From contig JBQTHM010000020.1 of NCBI GenBank assembly GCA_052389895.1, positions 13,894 to 77,893 on the forward strand: 64,000 nt of DNA. Reading direction: 5' to 3'. Source of the DNA: CAVVXX01 sp052389895. GTDB lineage: Bacteria; Pseudomonadota; Alphaproteobacteria; Micropepsales; Micropepsaceae. The notes beneath the pieces are model-generated. The model was given only the letters and a program-made list of their open reading frames with translations. It made no database searches and was not told where the DNA came from. The first letter of the stretch is position 1; the number at the start of each line of letters is the position of its first letter. Shown piece after piece: positions 50,138-59,849 of the stretch. The translations under genes and the position numbers were made by a program.

Positions 50138-52534
50138 TTAGAAGGTTGTGCCCGCGCTGAAATTGATCGCCTGCTGCTTGTCGTAGGGCTCCTTCATCAG
50201 CGGGTATCCGATATCCACCTGAACCGGGCCAAAGGGCGATTTCCAGCGCAACGTAATACCGGCCGAAGCGCGTAGCGCAAGGTCGTCGTGAAGGCAACTA
50301 AACTCGTCGCAAACATCCTTACCGGGCGTAAGGCCAACCGTCCCAAAGTCCGAAAATACCGCAAAACTCATTCCGTAGTCCTCGGGAAGGAAGTCCGGAA
50401 TGCGAAGCTCGAGGCTACCGATGGCGTAGGCCTGGGCACCGGCCGCGGCGGCGGATCGCTTGGAACCCTCGACACACACGGTTGTGCCGGTAGCGTCCAC
50501 TGTTGTGACGCATTTTTGCTCAATGCGCGGTCCCACGCCGGCTATCTCAAAGCCACGAAAACTGCTCGAACCCTTGAAGAAGCGATCGTTCACGCGCACG
50601 TCTTGGCCGCCGTAGCCTGCGACGTAACCCGCGCTAACCGACAATGAGCCGATCCAGTCGGGATCGAAGACCTCGTGATAGAAAATGATATTGCTTTCGC
50701 TGCGAAGGTATTTCTGCCGCCCGCCGAACCCGGCGAAATCCTGGCTTAACACAAACACGAGCCCCTTCGTCGGTTTGATCGGATCGTCGCGCGTATCGTA
50801 GCTGTAGGTATAACCGACTAGCGATGTCGTGGCATTGCCTTCGGCAAGCTGTACCGACAAGGGCGCCGCTTTTTCCGCCGTCAGGCGGTCGATGCGGTAC
50901 GTGTAGCGCGGTGTCACGCGCCCATACTCCGAAACCGGAAATCCAAAAAAGATACTGGCGGCATTGGATGACGAAAAATAGTCGGCTTGGGTAAAATCCG
51001 TCTCTGTGCGGTAGACGCTGAAACCGGCTGCAAGCGGCCGGCCCATGAAATAGGGCTCCGTAAACCCGAAACTGTATTGCTGCTGAACGGCACTGATGGA
51101 AACACTGGCGCGCAGGAATTGACCGCGGCCGAACAAGTTTCGTTCCGTGTAGCTTACTTGCGCAAGGAACTGCTCTTGCGACGAGTAGCCGGCTCCCACG
51201 GAGAATTCACCGGTCGCCTGTTCCGTGACCTTTACGTTGAGCACTGTGCGATCCGGTGCGGAACCCGGTTCCTCCTTGATCTCCACGTCCTTGAAAAATC
51301 CAAGCGCACGAACGCGGGTCCTGGAACGGTCGATCAGCACCCGGTTGAACGCGTCTCCTTCCGCAACCCGGAATTCGCGGCGGATTACGTCATCGCGGGT
51401 GCGTGCATTGCCCGTGATATTGATCTTTTCGACGTACACACGCTTCCCAGGCTCGATGCGGAAAACTATGTCCAATGCACGGCCGCTCTTGCTTCGCTGT
51501 ATTCGCGGGCGGATGTCAACGAAAACGAAGCCCTTTACTCCCGCGGCGTAGGTCAGCGCCTCGATCGATTTGTCGATTAGCTCTGCGTTGTAGGTTTCTC
51601 CTTGCTGCGCCCTGATTAGCGGCATTAATTCTTCGACGGGCAGGTCCTTGATCTGGGAGTCGATGCTAATCTTGCCGAACCGGTATAGGCGCCCTTCGTC
51701 AACCGTGAACGTAATGAAGAACGCGCTGCGATCGGGCGTAAGCTCGGCCACGGCGGAAACCACACGGAAATCGGCGTACCCGTTTTTCAGATAGAAGCGC
51801 CGCAACTGCTCCCGATCGAAAGTGAGGCGATCGGGGTCGTAATTATCGCTTGAAGAAAGAAACTTCCACCAAGCGCTTTCGCTGGTGACGATCTGATCTT
51901 TCAACGTGCTGTCATCGAATACCTTGTTGCCAATGAAAATAATGCGCGCAACAGCTGTCGCGCGACCCTCATTAATTTCAAATACGACGTCGACGCGGTT
52001 CTGCGGGCGTTGGATGATCTTTGGTTCGACACTGGCAGCGAACCGCCCCGAACGGCGGTAGAGCTCCACAATGCGCTGTACGTCGGCTTGGACCCTTGCC
52101 CGCGTAAAAACCTGGCGCGGCTTAATCTGAACTTCCTTCATCAAATCCTTTTCGGAAATCTTGTAGTTGCCTTCGAGCGCGACCCTGTTGATGATGGGGT
52201 TTTCCACGACGCGCACGGTCAGCGTTGCGCCGTCCCAATTCATGCGAACATCGGCAAACAGCCCCGTTCCAAACAACGTCTTCAGCGAACGGTCCGCGGC
52301 AAACTCGTCATAGGGATCGCCTTCGCGAAGGGCCATGTACGAGGCTACTGTCGAAGGCTCGATGCGTTGCGTTCCCTCGATGTTCATCCGGCGGATTACA
52401 GCCGGCCCCGGTACGCCGGAAACGGCAGTCTGCGCGGCGTAGGCAGGCGGATGCGCCGCGAACGCAGCACACAAAACTGCAAGGCACAAGACGGCACGGA
52501 CCGTGCCGGCGAAAGGCTGGCCTGAAAAGGTCAT
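50138..52534 (-). CDS. bamA: outer membrane protein assembly factor BamA
   Basis: 798 residues: signal peptide, five POTRA domains and a 16-strand barrel. The first POTRA is preceded by VIRRMNIEGTQRIEPSTVAS. The barrel includes the loop-6 region GSSSFRGFEIAGVGPR with the conserved RGF motif, and ends in INFSAGTTF with a terminal phenylalanine. The ATG at 52534 is preceded by AAGGCGAG; GTG 52558 is an alternative. It lies between rseP and ompH as usual. Confidence 0.96.
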   Translation of the reverse strand: MTFSGQPFAGTVRAVLCLAVLCAAFAAHPPAYAAQTAVSGVPGPAVIRRMNIEGTQRIEPSTVASYMALREGDPYDEFAADRSLKTLFGTGLFADVRMNWDGATLTVRVVENPIINRVALEGNYKISEKDLMKEVQIKPRQVFTRARVQADVQRIVELYRRSGRFAASVEPKIIQRPQNRVDVVFEINEGRATAVARIIFIGNKVFDDSTLKDQIVTSESAWWKFLSSSDNYDPDRLTFDREQLRRFYLKNGYADFRVVSAVAELTPDRSAFFITFTVDEGRLYRFGKISIDSQIKDLPVEELMPLIRAQQGETYNAELIDKSIEALTYAAGVKGFVFVDIRPRIQRSKSGRALDIVFRIEPGKRVYVEKINITGNARTRDDVIRREFRVAEGDAFNRVLIDRSRTRVRALGFFKDVEIKEEPGSAPDRTVLNVKVTEQATGEFSVGAGYSSQEQFLAQVSYTERNLFGRGQFLRASVSISAVQQQYSFGFTEPYFMGRPLAAGFSVYRTETDFTQADYFSSSNAASIFFGFPVSEYGRVTPRYTYRIDRLTAEKAAPLSVQLAEGNATTSLVGYTYSYDTRDDPIKPTKGLVFVLSQDFAGFGGRQKYLRSESNIIFYHEVFDPDWIGSLSVSAGYVAGYGGQDVRVNDRFFKGSSSFRGFEIAGVGPRIEQKCVTTVDATGTTVCVEGSKRSAAAAGAQAYAIGSLELRIPDFLPEDYGMSFAVFSDFGTVGLTPGKDVCDEFSCLHDDLALRASAGITLRWKSPFGPVQVDIGYPLMKEPYDKQQAINFSAGTTF

Positions 52535-52587
52535 CGACTCGCCTTCACTTTCCGCCACCGGCCTTTCGTGCCGAAGCGGCAGAACCC

Positions 52588-53700
52588 TTAGAAGAGATTG
52601 AGCCGGACAAGATCATTGAAGGTTGCAATGAGGATCAGGCCGACGATCAGTGCCAGCCCGAGTCGGAACCCCACCTCCTGCGCGCGTGCTCCCAGCGGCC
52701 TACCCAGGACCGCTTCAAATGCATAATACAGTAGGTGCCCGCCGTCGAGCACCGGAATGGGAAAAAGATTGAGAAGTCCGATACTAACAGACAGAATTGC
52801 GATCAGACTGACCAGCGCCACAAGCCCTTCCTGAGCTACATCGCCCGAAATTCGGGCGATGCCGAGGGGTCCGCTCAACTCGCGCGTTGTGCCTTCGCCC
52901 AGAAACAGCCCGCCGATATACCTAAGCGTTTGATCGATTATGTACCAGGTCTGGTCGGCGCCCAGGCTCATGGCTTCCAGCGCTCCCACAGACACGAGGC
53001 GGTTGGTTATGCCTAATCGTCCGATGACCTGCGACTGACCGGCGCGATCCTTAACGACTTCGCGGCGCGGCACCGCGACGACGTTTCGGGCGGCACCTTC
53101 GCGGGAAAGCGTAATCGTCAAGTTGTGGCCAGGGCTTGCAACAACGACGCGCTGCAAATCGAAAAACGTGCCCACAGGCTTGCCATTTACGGCGCGAATG
53201 GTGTCGCCTACGAGAATCCCCGCTTCCGCAGCAGGCGATCCCGTCAGAACAGAGTCTACGACCGGAGGCGCGGCGGGTTTTCCGATTGCGAGAAACATTC
53301 CCGCGAAGACGACTGCCGCCAGAAGAAAATTCGCTAGTGGCCCTGCGGCGACGACCAATGCGCGCTGCGGCAGCGGTTTGAACTGCAGCATACCTTCGCG
53401 CTCTTTCTTCGAGGCGTGGCGCAGGTCCGCCGGCCTGCTCGCAGCATCGATATCGCCTGCAAAACGGACATATCCGCCAAGTGGCAACCAGCCGACTTTC
53501 CAGCGCGTGCCCTTGCGGTCCGACCATCCGATGATTTCGCGCCCGAAACCGATCGAGAAGGTTTCGATCTTCACGCCGAAGAGCCGGCCCACGAGAAAGT
53601 GGCCCAGTTCGTGCACGAAGACGACCACCGTGATCACAAGCAGGAAGGAAGGAATGCCAAGCTGGGCCCAGGACAGAAAATCTTCGATGAAACTCACCAT
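52588..53700 (-). CDS. rseP: RIP metalloprotease RseP
   Basis: Site-2 protease of the inner membrane that cleaves anti-sigma factors. 370 residues. The zinc motif HELGH is at residues 30-34 inside the first membrane helix, with the partner Asp in FPIPVLDGGHLLYYA near the C-terminus. A PDZ domain lies around DSVLTGSPAAEAGILVGDTI. It is 10 bp after dxr and 53 bp before bamA. Confidence 0.95.
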   Translation of the reverse strand: MVSFIEDFLSWAQLGIPSFLLVITVVVFVHELGHFLVGRLFGVKIETFSIGFGREIIGWSDRKGTRWKVGWLPLGGYVRFAGDIDAASRPADLRHASKKEREGMLQFKPLPQRALVVAAGPLANFLLAAVVFAGMFLAIGKPAAPPVVDSVLTGSPAAEAGILVGDTIRAVNGKPVGTFFDLQRVVVASPGHNLTITLSREGAARNVVAVPRREVVKDRAGQSQVIGRLGITNRLVSVGALEAMSLGADQTWYIIDQTLRYIGGLFLGEGTTRELSGPLGIARISGDVAQEGLVALVSLIAILSVSIGLLNLFPIPVLDGGHLLYYAFEAVLGRPLGARAQEVGFRLGLALIVGLILIATFNDLVRLNLF

Positions 53701-53710
53701 CTTCGTTCCT

Positions 53711-54940
53711 CTACGCTGCCAACGCCGCGCAAGCCTCGCGGGCAATCAGTCTCGCAGTACCGTCGATCGCCATGACTTCGTCCAAAGTCGCCGGCGCGTG
53801 GCCCATGGCATCGCGTGCCAGCGCCTCCAGAGTGCGTTCGACGGTAGAAGCGATGTCCATGAATCTTATATTTCGGCCAAGAAAATGTTCCACCGCGACC
53901 TCGTTCGCCGCATTGAGGATGGTTGGTGCAGCTCCACCTCGCTGCAGGCACGTCCTGGCGAGTTTCAGGCAGGGAAACCGCTCTGCATCCGGGCGAGAAA
54001 ACGCCAATGTGCCGCACGCGGCAAGATCGAGCCGCCGGGACTGCGATGCGATGCGGCGCGGCCATGCCAGAGCGTACGCGATCGGCGTACGCATGTCTGG
54101 TGCGGCCATATGCGCGAGCACGGACCCGTCCGTGTAGGCCACAAGGCAATGCACGATGGACTGTGGATGGACTAGCACGTCGAGTTTTTCCGGGGCGATA
54201 TCGAACAACAAATGTGCCTCGATGAGCTCAAGCCCCTTGTTCATCAGCGTCGCACTGTCCACCGATATCTTGGCTCCCATTCGCCAGTTCGGATGACTCG
54301 TTGCTTCCGATGGCGTCGCGCGCGCAAGTCGCTCCACTGGCCACGAAAGGAACGGACCGCCCGAAGCGGTAAGCGTTACCTTTTCCACCGCGGACGCTTC
54401 GCCATATCCAAGCAGCTGAAAAACGGCATTGTGCTCGGAGTCGACGGGTACAAGCGCGGCGTGCGAACGAGCAACTGCGCGCCGCAATACGTCACCGGCG
54501 GCGACTACACATTCCTTGTTGGCAAGAGCAACAATCGCCCCGCGATTCACGGCGGCAAGTGTTGGCCCAAGTCCCGCGGCGCCCACTACGGCTGCCATGA
54601 CGAGTTCGGAGGGACGCATTGCCGCGTCCAGCAAAGCTTCAGCACCCCCGGCCGTCTCAATGCCGGCTCCCTCCAGCGCGTCGCGCAATTGAGGCAAAAG
54701 GCCTGCGTCTCCAATGACCACAAAACGCGGCAGGAATTCGCGCGCCTGTTGTATGAGCGCGGCCACGTTTTTTTGTGCGGTGAGAGCTTCCAGGGGAAAG
54801 GCTCCGCGCCCGTAGGACTCGCGCGCGGCGCGAATGACATCAAGCGTGCTCGCGCCTACGGACCCGGTGCTGCCGAGAATCGTAATGCTACGGCCCAGCA
54901 CGGCACCCAGCTTGGGCGAACCTTGTTCCATAGTCACCAT
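53711..54940 (-). CDS. dxr: 1-deoxy-D-xylulose-5-phosphate reductoisomerase
   Basis: Second step of the MEP isoprenoid pathway. 409 residues. The NADPH motif is ITILGSTGSVGASTLDVI. Metal and substrate segments are VPVDSEHNAVFQLL and TLTASGGPFLSW, plus SVDSATLMNKGLELIEAHLL. ATG 54940 overlaps the cdsA end by 7 bp; ATG 54931 is an alternative start. Confidence 0.96.
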   Translation of the reverse strand: MVTMEQGSPKLGAVLGRSITILGSTGSVGASTLDVIRAARESYGRGAFPLEALTAQKNVAALIQQAREFLPRFVVIGDAGLLPQLRDALEGAGIETAGGAEALLDAAMRPSELVMAAVVGAAGLGPTLAAVNRGAIVALANKECVVAAGDVLRRAVARSHAALVPVDSEHNAVFQLLGYGEASAVEKVTLTASGGPFLSWPVERLARATPSEATSHPNWRMGAKISVDSATLMNKGLELIEAHLLFDIAPEKLDVLVHPQSIVHCLVAYTDGSVLAHMAAPDMRTPIAYALAWPRRIASQSRRLDLAACGTLAFSRPDAERFPCLKLARTCLQRGGAAPTILNAANEVAVEHFLGRNIRFMDIASTVERTLEALARDAMGHAPATLDEVMAIDGTARLIAREACAALAA

Positions 54941-55800
54941 GTTATGCCGACAAGCGGGTCAAAGCCCAACAGGAACACAAGCCCGGAGGCAAATGGCGCC
55001 GCGAACAGCAGGCTGTCGATGCGGTCTAGCACGCCGCCGTGGCCGGGAATGAGGCCTCCGCTGTTCTTCGCACGAAACATGCGTTTGATCCACGATTCAA
55101 AAAGGTCGCCCATGTTACCGGCGAGCGCCAGCAACACACCAAATACGAACGCGCGGCCGGGCAACCCGCCAAGCAGCACAATGTACAGCACTTCGGCCGC
55201 CGCACCGGCAGCGATGCCTCCGACAAACCCAGCCCAGGTCTTGTGCGGCGACAACACTGGGGCAAGTTTCGGGCCGCCGATTAGTTGGCCAAAGAACAGC
55301 GCGCCGATGTCGGCCGCCCATACCGCGGCAAAAACGCCGAGCACAATCCATCCTCCGTGCTCGTAATCGTGGCGCAGCGCGACGAGTGCGAGCGCGGGCC
55401 CGCCGATATAGGCAGCGCCCAGCATGTGCAGGGCCGCGGGCTTTTTGCGTGCCAGCGCTATCAATCCCGCGACGACGCCGCCGGTGCCAACGATCAGCGT
55501 GGGTAAGCCGGCTTCGTGACGCACATGGATCAGCACTACCGCAACGATTACGGAACCAACCGTAACAAGCATTTCTGGCGAGATACCGTGGCGCGGTCCC
55601 CCATTGATGAGCCTATGCCATTCGCGCAGGGCTGCCATCGCGGTGACGGCAGCGATTGCGGAAAAAAGAACTCCGCCGCCCGCTACACCCGCGACAGCCG
55701 CCACGGCCATCACCACGCCTGAAACTGCGCGGGCTAATAATTCCGACCGGTCGAGACTTGAACTGCGCGTCTGAACCAATGGCGGCTCCGTGGCGCTCAT
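54934..55800 (-). CDS. cdsA: phosphatidate cytidylyltransferase
   Basis: Makes CDP-diacylglycerol from phosphatidic acid and CTP. 288 residues with about eight membrane segments. The family signature near the C-terminus reads WIKRMFRAKNSGGLIPGHGG then VLDRIDSLLF. The usual KD of this signature is KN here, so one conserved acidic residue is Asn. The start overlaps the uppS stop (ATGA). Confidence 0.92.
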   Translation of the reverse strand: MSATEPPLVQTRSSSLDRSELLARAVSGVVMAVAAVAGVAGGGVLFSAIAAVTAMAALREWHRLINGGPRHGISPEMLVTVGSVIVAVVLIHVRHEAGLPTLIVGTGGVVAGLIALARKKPAALHMLGAAYIGGPALALVALRHDYEHGGWIVLGVFAAVWAADIGALFFGQLIGGPKLAPVLSPHKTWAGFVGGIAAGAAAEVLYIVLLGGLPGRAFVFGVLLALAGNMGDLFESWIKRMFRAKNSGGLIPGHGGVLDRIDSLLFAAPFASGLVFLLGFDPLVGITW

Positions 55801-56576
55801 TTGCCACCCGCTGCTTTCGCCTCCACACCGGCGAGATCGTCGTCGGCGATGCCGCCAAAGCGCCGCTCGCGCCGCTGATATTCCGCAATGGCCACCAGAA
55901 GATCGCGCTGCCCGAAATCGGGCCACAAAGTTTCGGTAAAAACGTACTCGGCATAGGCGGCCTGCCACAGCAAGAAATTGCTCACGCGACGCTCGCCGCT
56001 CGTACGGATAACCAGATCCGGATCGGGTATTCCAGCCGTTTGAAGACGCGAGGCGAACAGCTCGGCAGTGATTTGTCCGGGTTTCAGCTTGCCGGCAGCT
56101 ACATCAAAGGCAATTGAGCGGGCTGCCGCGACAAGTTCCTCGCGGCCGCCGTAATTGAATGCAAGCGTAAGGTTGAGACCGGTGTTTGCCTCGGTTAATC
56201 GTTGCGCGTCTTGCACCATGCGCGCCACGTCGCTTTCCAGGCCTTCGCGCGCTCCTGCTATGCGCACACGTACATTCTTTTCCCGAAGCCTTTCGATGTC
56301 TTCCTGGAAATAGCGGCGGAATAGCCCCATGAGATGCGCTACCTCATCGCGCGGGCGCCGCCAGTTTTGCGTCGAAAATGCGTACAGCGTGAGAAATCTC
56401 AGTCCAATTTCGTGCGCCGTTTGTATGACAGTCCGCACCGCGGAAATGCCATTGACGTGGCCAGCCTGTCGTGGAAGCCGGCGACGGCGCGCCCAACGCC
56501 CGTTGCCGTCCATGATAATCGCAACATGGCGGGGTAGCGGAGCGGAATAAAGATCTTCGAAGTCCGGCTTTGTCAC
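55797..56576 (-). CDS. uppS: undecaprenyl (polyprenyl) diphosphate synthase
   Basis: Makes the C55 lipid carrier for peptidoglycan and LPS synthesis. 259 residues. The active-site block is HVAIIMDGNGRWARRRRLPR with the catalytic Asp, then LTLYAFSTQNWRRP, and the C-terminal PDLVIRTSGERRVSNFLLWQ. It lies between frr and cdsA in the standard order. Confidence 0.96.
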   Translation of the reverse strand: MTKPDFEDLYSAPLPRHVAIIMDGNGRWARRRRLPRQAGHVNGISAVRTVIQTAHEIGLRFLTLYAFSTQNWRRPRDEVAHLMGLFRRYFQEDIERLREKNVRVRIAGAREGLESDVARMVQDAQRLTEANTGLNLTLAFNYGGREELVAAARSIAFDVAAGKLKPGQITAELFASRLQTAGIPDPDLVIRTSGERRVSNFLLWQAAYAEYVFTETLWPDFGQRDLLVAIAEYQRRERRFGGIADDDLAGVEAKAAGGK

Positions 56577-56593
56577 ATTGACACCTGGTTCGC

Positions 56594-57160
56594 CTAGATC
56601 TGCATGATTTCTTGGTCCTTGGCGTGAAGCGCGGCATCGATTTCCTTCACAAATTCGTCGGTCATTTTTTGCAGTTCCTCGGAAAGCTTGCGGTGCTCGT
56701 CCTGACTGATGGCATGGTCGTGTTCCAGCTTTTTTAGGTGGTCCATGCCGTCACGGCGTACGTTGCGAACGGCAACGCGACCTGCCTCTGCGTATTTCGC
56801 CGCAAGCTTGGTTAATTCGCGCCGGCGCTCTTCGTTCAAGGCCGGAATTGGTATGCGAAGCAACTGCCCGTCCATTTGCGGATTTAGCCCTAGACCCGCA
56901 TCCCGGATGGCTTTGTCCACGGCCTTCACCAATCCCTTGTCCCACACCTGCACGGTCAGCAGCCGCGGTTCGGGCGTGCTGATCGTGCCCAGCTGATTGA
57001 TGTGCATCGGGTTGCCATAGGCTTCGACGACGACAGGGTCGAGAAGAGCGGGCGATGCGCGCCCGGTGCGCAGCCCTGCGAACTCGTGCTTCAGCGTTTC
57101 CACCGCGCCTCGCATGCGCCGCCTAAGGTCTTCCTTGTTGTAGGCTTGTGCCGCAGCCAT
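56594..57160 (-). CDS. frr: ribosome recycling factor
   Basis: 188 residues. It splits post-termination ribosomes with EF-G. Markers are LKHEFAGLRTGRASPALLDP and EAYGNPMHINQLGTISTPEP, and the C-terminal helix DEHRKLSEELQKMTDEFVKE. Follows pyrH by 34 bp. Confidence 0.97.
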   Translation of the reverse strand: MAAAQAYNKEDLRRRMRGAVETLKHEFAGLRTGRASPALLDPVVVEAYGNPMHINQLGTISTPEPRLLTVQVWDKGLVKAVDKAIRDAGLGLNPQMDGQLLRIPIPALNEERRRELTKLAAKYAEAGRVAVRNVRRDGMDHLKKLEHDHAISQDEHRKLSEELQKMTDEFVKEIDAALHAKDQEIMQI

Positions 57161-57194
57161 GGGTTCTCCTCCCCTTAAGGCGCGCCCTGACCTA

Positions 57195-57920
57195 TTATGA
57201 CTTATCGGTGATGACCGTGAAGTGGCCTTCGCCTTTAAGCAAGGCAGCTAGGGCGCCCCGCCGATGGATCGAAAACACGACAATAGGAATGCCATTCTCG
57301 CGCGAAAGGCTGACGGCCGATGCGTCCATGACCTTCAGGTCGCGTGATAAGACCTCATGGTACGACAGGCGCTCAAACCGCTTGGCGTCCGGGACGCGTT
57401 TGGGGTCGGCGCTGTAAACCCCATCCACCTGCGTGCCTTTCAGCATGGCGTCGCAATTGGTTTCGGCAGCGCGCAGAGCCGCAGCCGTGTCGGTTGTAAA
57501 GAACGGGTTACCGGTCCCCGCGGCGAAAATGACGATACGGCCCTTCTCCATATGCCGGATGGCGCGGCGGCGGATATAGGGCTCGCAAATCGATGTCATT
57601 GGAATGGCCGATTGCACGCGTGTGGGCAGGCCCTGGCGTTCTAGCGCGGCCTGCATGGCGAGTGCATTCATTACTGTCGCCAGCATGCCCATGTAATCCG
57701 CTGTGGCGCGATCAATGCCCTCTGCGACGCCCGACAGACCTCGAAAGATGTTGCCCCCGCCGATGACCAGACAGATTTGCGCCTGGAGCGCGGAGGCCTC
57801 CTTGATGTCGATCGCGATACGTTCGACGGTCGCGATGTCGATGCCGTAGGACTGACTGCCCATCAATGCCTCGCCGGACAGCTTAAGCAGGATGCGGCGG
57901 TAAATGGGCGTCGCACTCAT
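57195..57920 (-). CDS. pyrH: uridylate kinase
   Basis: Phosphorylates UMP. 241 residues. Markers are RILLKLSGEALMGSQSYGID at the start, CLVIGGGNIFRGLSG, DYMGMLATVMNALAMQ and FAAGTGNPFFTTDTAAALRA. Follows tsf by 15 bp. Confidence 0.97.
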   Translation of the reverse strand: MSATPIYRRILLKLSGEALMGSQSYGIDIATVERIAIDIKEASALQAQICLVIGGGNIFRGLSGVAEGIDRATADYMGMLATVMNALAMQAALERQGLPTRVQSAIPMTSICEPYIRRRAIRHMEKGRIVIFAAGTGNPFFTTDTAAALRAAETNCDAMLKGTQVDGVYSADPKRVPDAKRFERLSYHEVLSRDLKVMDASAVSLSRENGIPIVVFSIHRRGALAALLKGEGHFTVITDKS

Positions 57921-57935
57921 GGCTGCTCGTCTCGC

Positions 57936-58859
57936 TCAGTGCCCGGCGGCGGCCTTTACTTCCGCCGCGAAATCGCTTTCTTGCTTCTCGATACCCTCGC
58001 CGACCGCAAAGCGCACAAAATCGACGACTCTCACGCTTGTACCAAATCCCTTGCTCGCTTTTTCCAGAACTCTTGAAACGGGCGTTTCGCCGTCAATGAC
58101 GAAGATTTGCGACAGAAGCACAGATTCCTCGTAGAATTTGCGCAACCTGCCTTCAATCATCTTCTCTACGACTTTCTCCGGCTTGCCGGACTGACGAGCC
58201 TGGTCGGCAAAAATCGCGCGCTCGCGCGCGACAAGATCCGGGCTCAGTGCCTCCGGCGAGACGGCAATTGGCGAAGCCGCAGCGACATGCATAGCGAGCT
58301 GCCTTCCGAGCGCCCCCAGCTCGCCCTTGTCGGCGGACGACTCCAACGCAACAAGGACGCCGATCTTGCCCAGATGCGGTGCAGTCGCATTGTGAACGTA
58401 TGTGGCTACAACGCCCGGCGAAACCGCGATTGCCGCCGCCCGGCGCACGCGCATGTTCTCGCCGACCTTGGCGATCAATGTGTTCAGCGCATCTGCCATG
58501 GACGGCGCGCCGGCGAATGGCCTGGCCAATAGGCGCTCGACATTTCCTTCCGCTTCCAACGCCGAGACGGCAGCCTGATGCACGAACCGCTGAAATGATT
58601 CGTTGCGCGCAACGAAATCCGTTTCGGAATTGACCTCGATGATCGCCGCGCGTCCTGGTGCCGTCGCAACGCCGATAAGCCCTTCCGCGGCCGTGCGCCC
58701 GGCTTTCTTAGCGGCCTTGGCAAGGCCTTTTTTTCTCAGCCAGTCCACTGCGGTCTCAAAGTCGCCCCGGGTCTCGGTAAGCGCCGCCTTGCAATCCATC
58801 ATGCCCGCGCCGGTCTTTTCGCGCAGGTCCTTCACCATCGCGGCCGTTACCTCTGCCAT
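57936..58859 (-). CDS. tsf: elongation factor Ts
   Basis: Nucleotide exchange factor for EF-Tu. 307 residues. The N-terminus MAEVTAAMVKDLREKTGAGM and the TDFVARNESFQRFVH segment are diagnostic. I start it at the ATG at 58859. It follows rpsB by 19 bp in the universal rpsB-tsf order. Confidence 0.97.
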   Translation of the reverse strand: MAEVTAAMVKDLREKTGAGMMDCKAALTETRGDFETAVDWLRKKGLAKAAKKAGRTAAEGLIGVATAPGRAAIIEVNSETDFVARNESFQRFVHQAAVSALEAEGNVERLLARPFAGAPSMADALNTLIAKVGENMRVRRAAAIAVSPGVVATYVHNATAPHLGKIGVLVALESSADKGELGALGRQLAMHVAAASPIAVSPEALSPDLVARERAIFADQARQSGKPEKVVEKMIEGRLRKFYEESVLLSQIFVIDGETPVSRVLEKASKGFGTSVRVVDFVRFAVGEGIEKQESDFAAEVKAAAGH

Positions 58860-58878
58860 TGGAAATACCTCGGACTGT

Positions 58879-59664
58879 TCAGGACGCCGGCAAAGCTTCG
58901 CCCGCATCGCGTTCTTGCGGCACTTCTTCCAGTACGCGTTCTGACGCCCCGAGGTCCGCACCCGCGGCGGCCTGGCTCTGCGACAGACCGTCGATCACGG
59001 CACGCGCGGCAAGATCGCAATACAGTGCAATTGCGCGGCTGGCGTCGTCATTGCCCGGAATCGGGAATGCGATGCCATCAGGATCGGAATTGGAATCGAG
59101 AATCGCGGCGACGGGAATGCCCAGCTTGCGCGCCTCCGCGACCGCGATGGTTTCCTTGTTTGTATCGATAACAAACAGCAAATCAGGCAGGCCGCCCATT
59201 TCCTTGATGCCGCCGAGCGAGCGCTCCAGCTTGTCGCGCTCCCGCAGTAGTTGCAGCAGTTCCTTCTTGGTCAAACCTGAGCCTTGCGCCGACTCCAGCG
59301 TCTCTTCCAGGCTGCGCAGCCGCTTAATGGAATTCGAGATTGTAGACCAGTTTGTCAGCGTACCACCCAACCACCGATGGTTGACGAAATATTGTGCGCA
59401 GCGCTTCGCAGCCGACGCCACGGGGTCACTGGCCTGCCGCTTTGTGCCAACAAAGAGCACGCGTCCACCACGCGAGACGGTATCGCGCAGCGTGACCAGA
59501 GCCTGATGCAGCATGGGTACGGTCTGCGTGAGATCTATGATGTGAATGTCGTTGCGCACGCCGAAGATGTACGGGGCCATCTTCGGATTCCAACGCTGTG
59601 TGCGGTGACCGAAATGCGCGCCTGCTTCCAAGAGTTGGCGCAGGGTAAACTCCGGCAATGCCAT
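58879..59664 (-). CDS. rpsB: 30S ribosomal protein S2
   Basis: 261 residues. Markers are TLRQLLEAGAHFGHRTQRWN and PKMAPYIFGVRNDIHIIDLT, then HRWLGGTLTNWSTISNSIKR, and DTNKETIAVAEARKLGIPVA. First gene of the minus-strand block that continues through lpxB. Its leader contains a GGCCGGCCGGCC palindrome near 59753-59764. Confidence 0.97.
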   Translation of the reverse strand: MALPEFTLRQLLEAGAHFGHRTQRWNPKMAPYIFGVRNDIHIIDLTQTVPMLHQALVTLRDTVSRGGRVLFVGTKRQASDPVASAAKRCAQYFVNHRWLGGTLTNWSTISNSIKRLRSLEETLESAQGSGLTKKELLQLLRERDKLERSLGGIKEMGGLPDLLFVIDTNKETIAVAEARKLGIPVAAILDSNSDPDGIAFPIPGNDDASRAIALYCDLAARAVIDGLSQSQAAAGADLGASERVLEEVPQERDAGEALPAS

Positions 59665-59849
59665 GAAAATGCTCCTGTTTTCCGGTTACAGCCTGGCGCG
59701 GGAGTAATCCGCCGAAGCCCAAGAGGCCCAGCCGGACACCGGACGGACCGCCCGGCCGGCCGGCCAGGCGCTCCACCCCGCGTGCGGGTTGGCGGCGCTT
59801 ATAGGAATTTCGCTTGACCCGTGCAAGCCGCTGGGATCGATACAAGCCT

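Noticed and set aside
54212..55366. A 384-codon plus-strand ORF.
   Set aside because: Antisense to dxr and cdsA, with no protein family features.
59751..59766. GGCCGGCCGGCC palindrome in the rpsB leader, considered as a terminator or autoregulatory site.
   Set aside because: No T run on either strand and no recognisable S2-binding structure; could be chance in GC-rich DNA.
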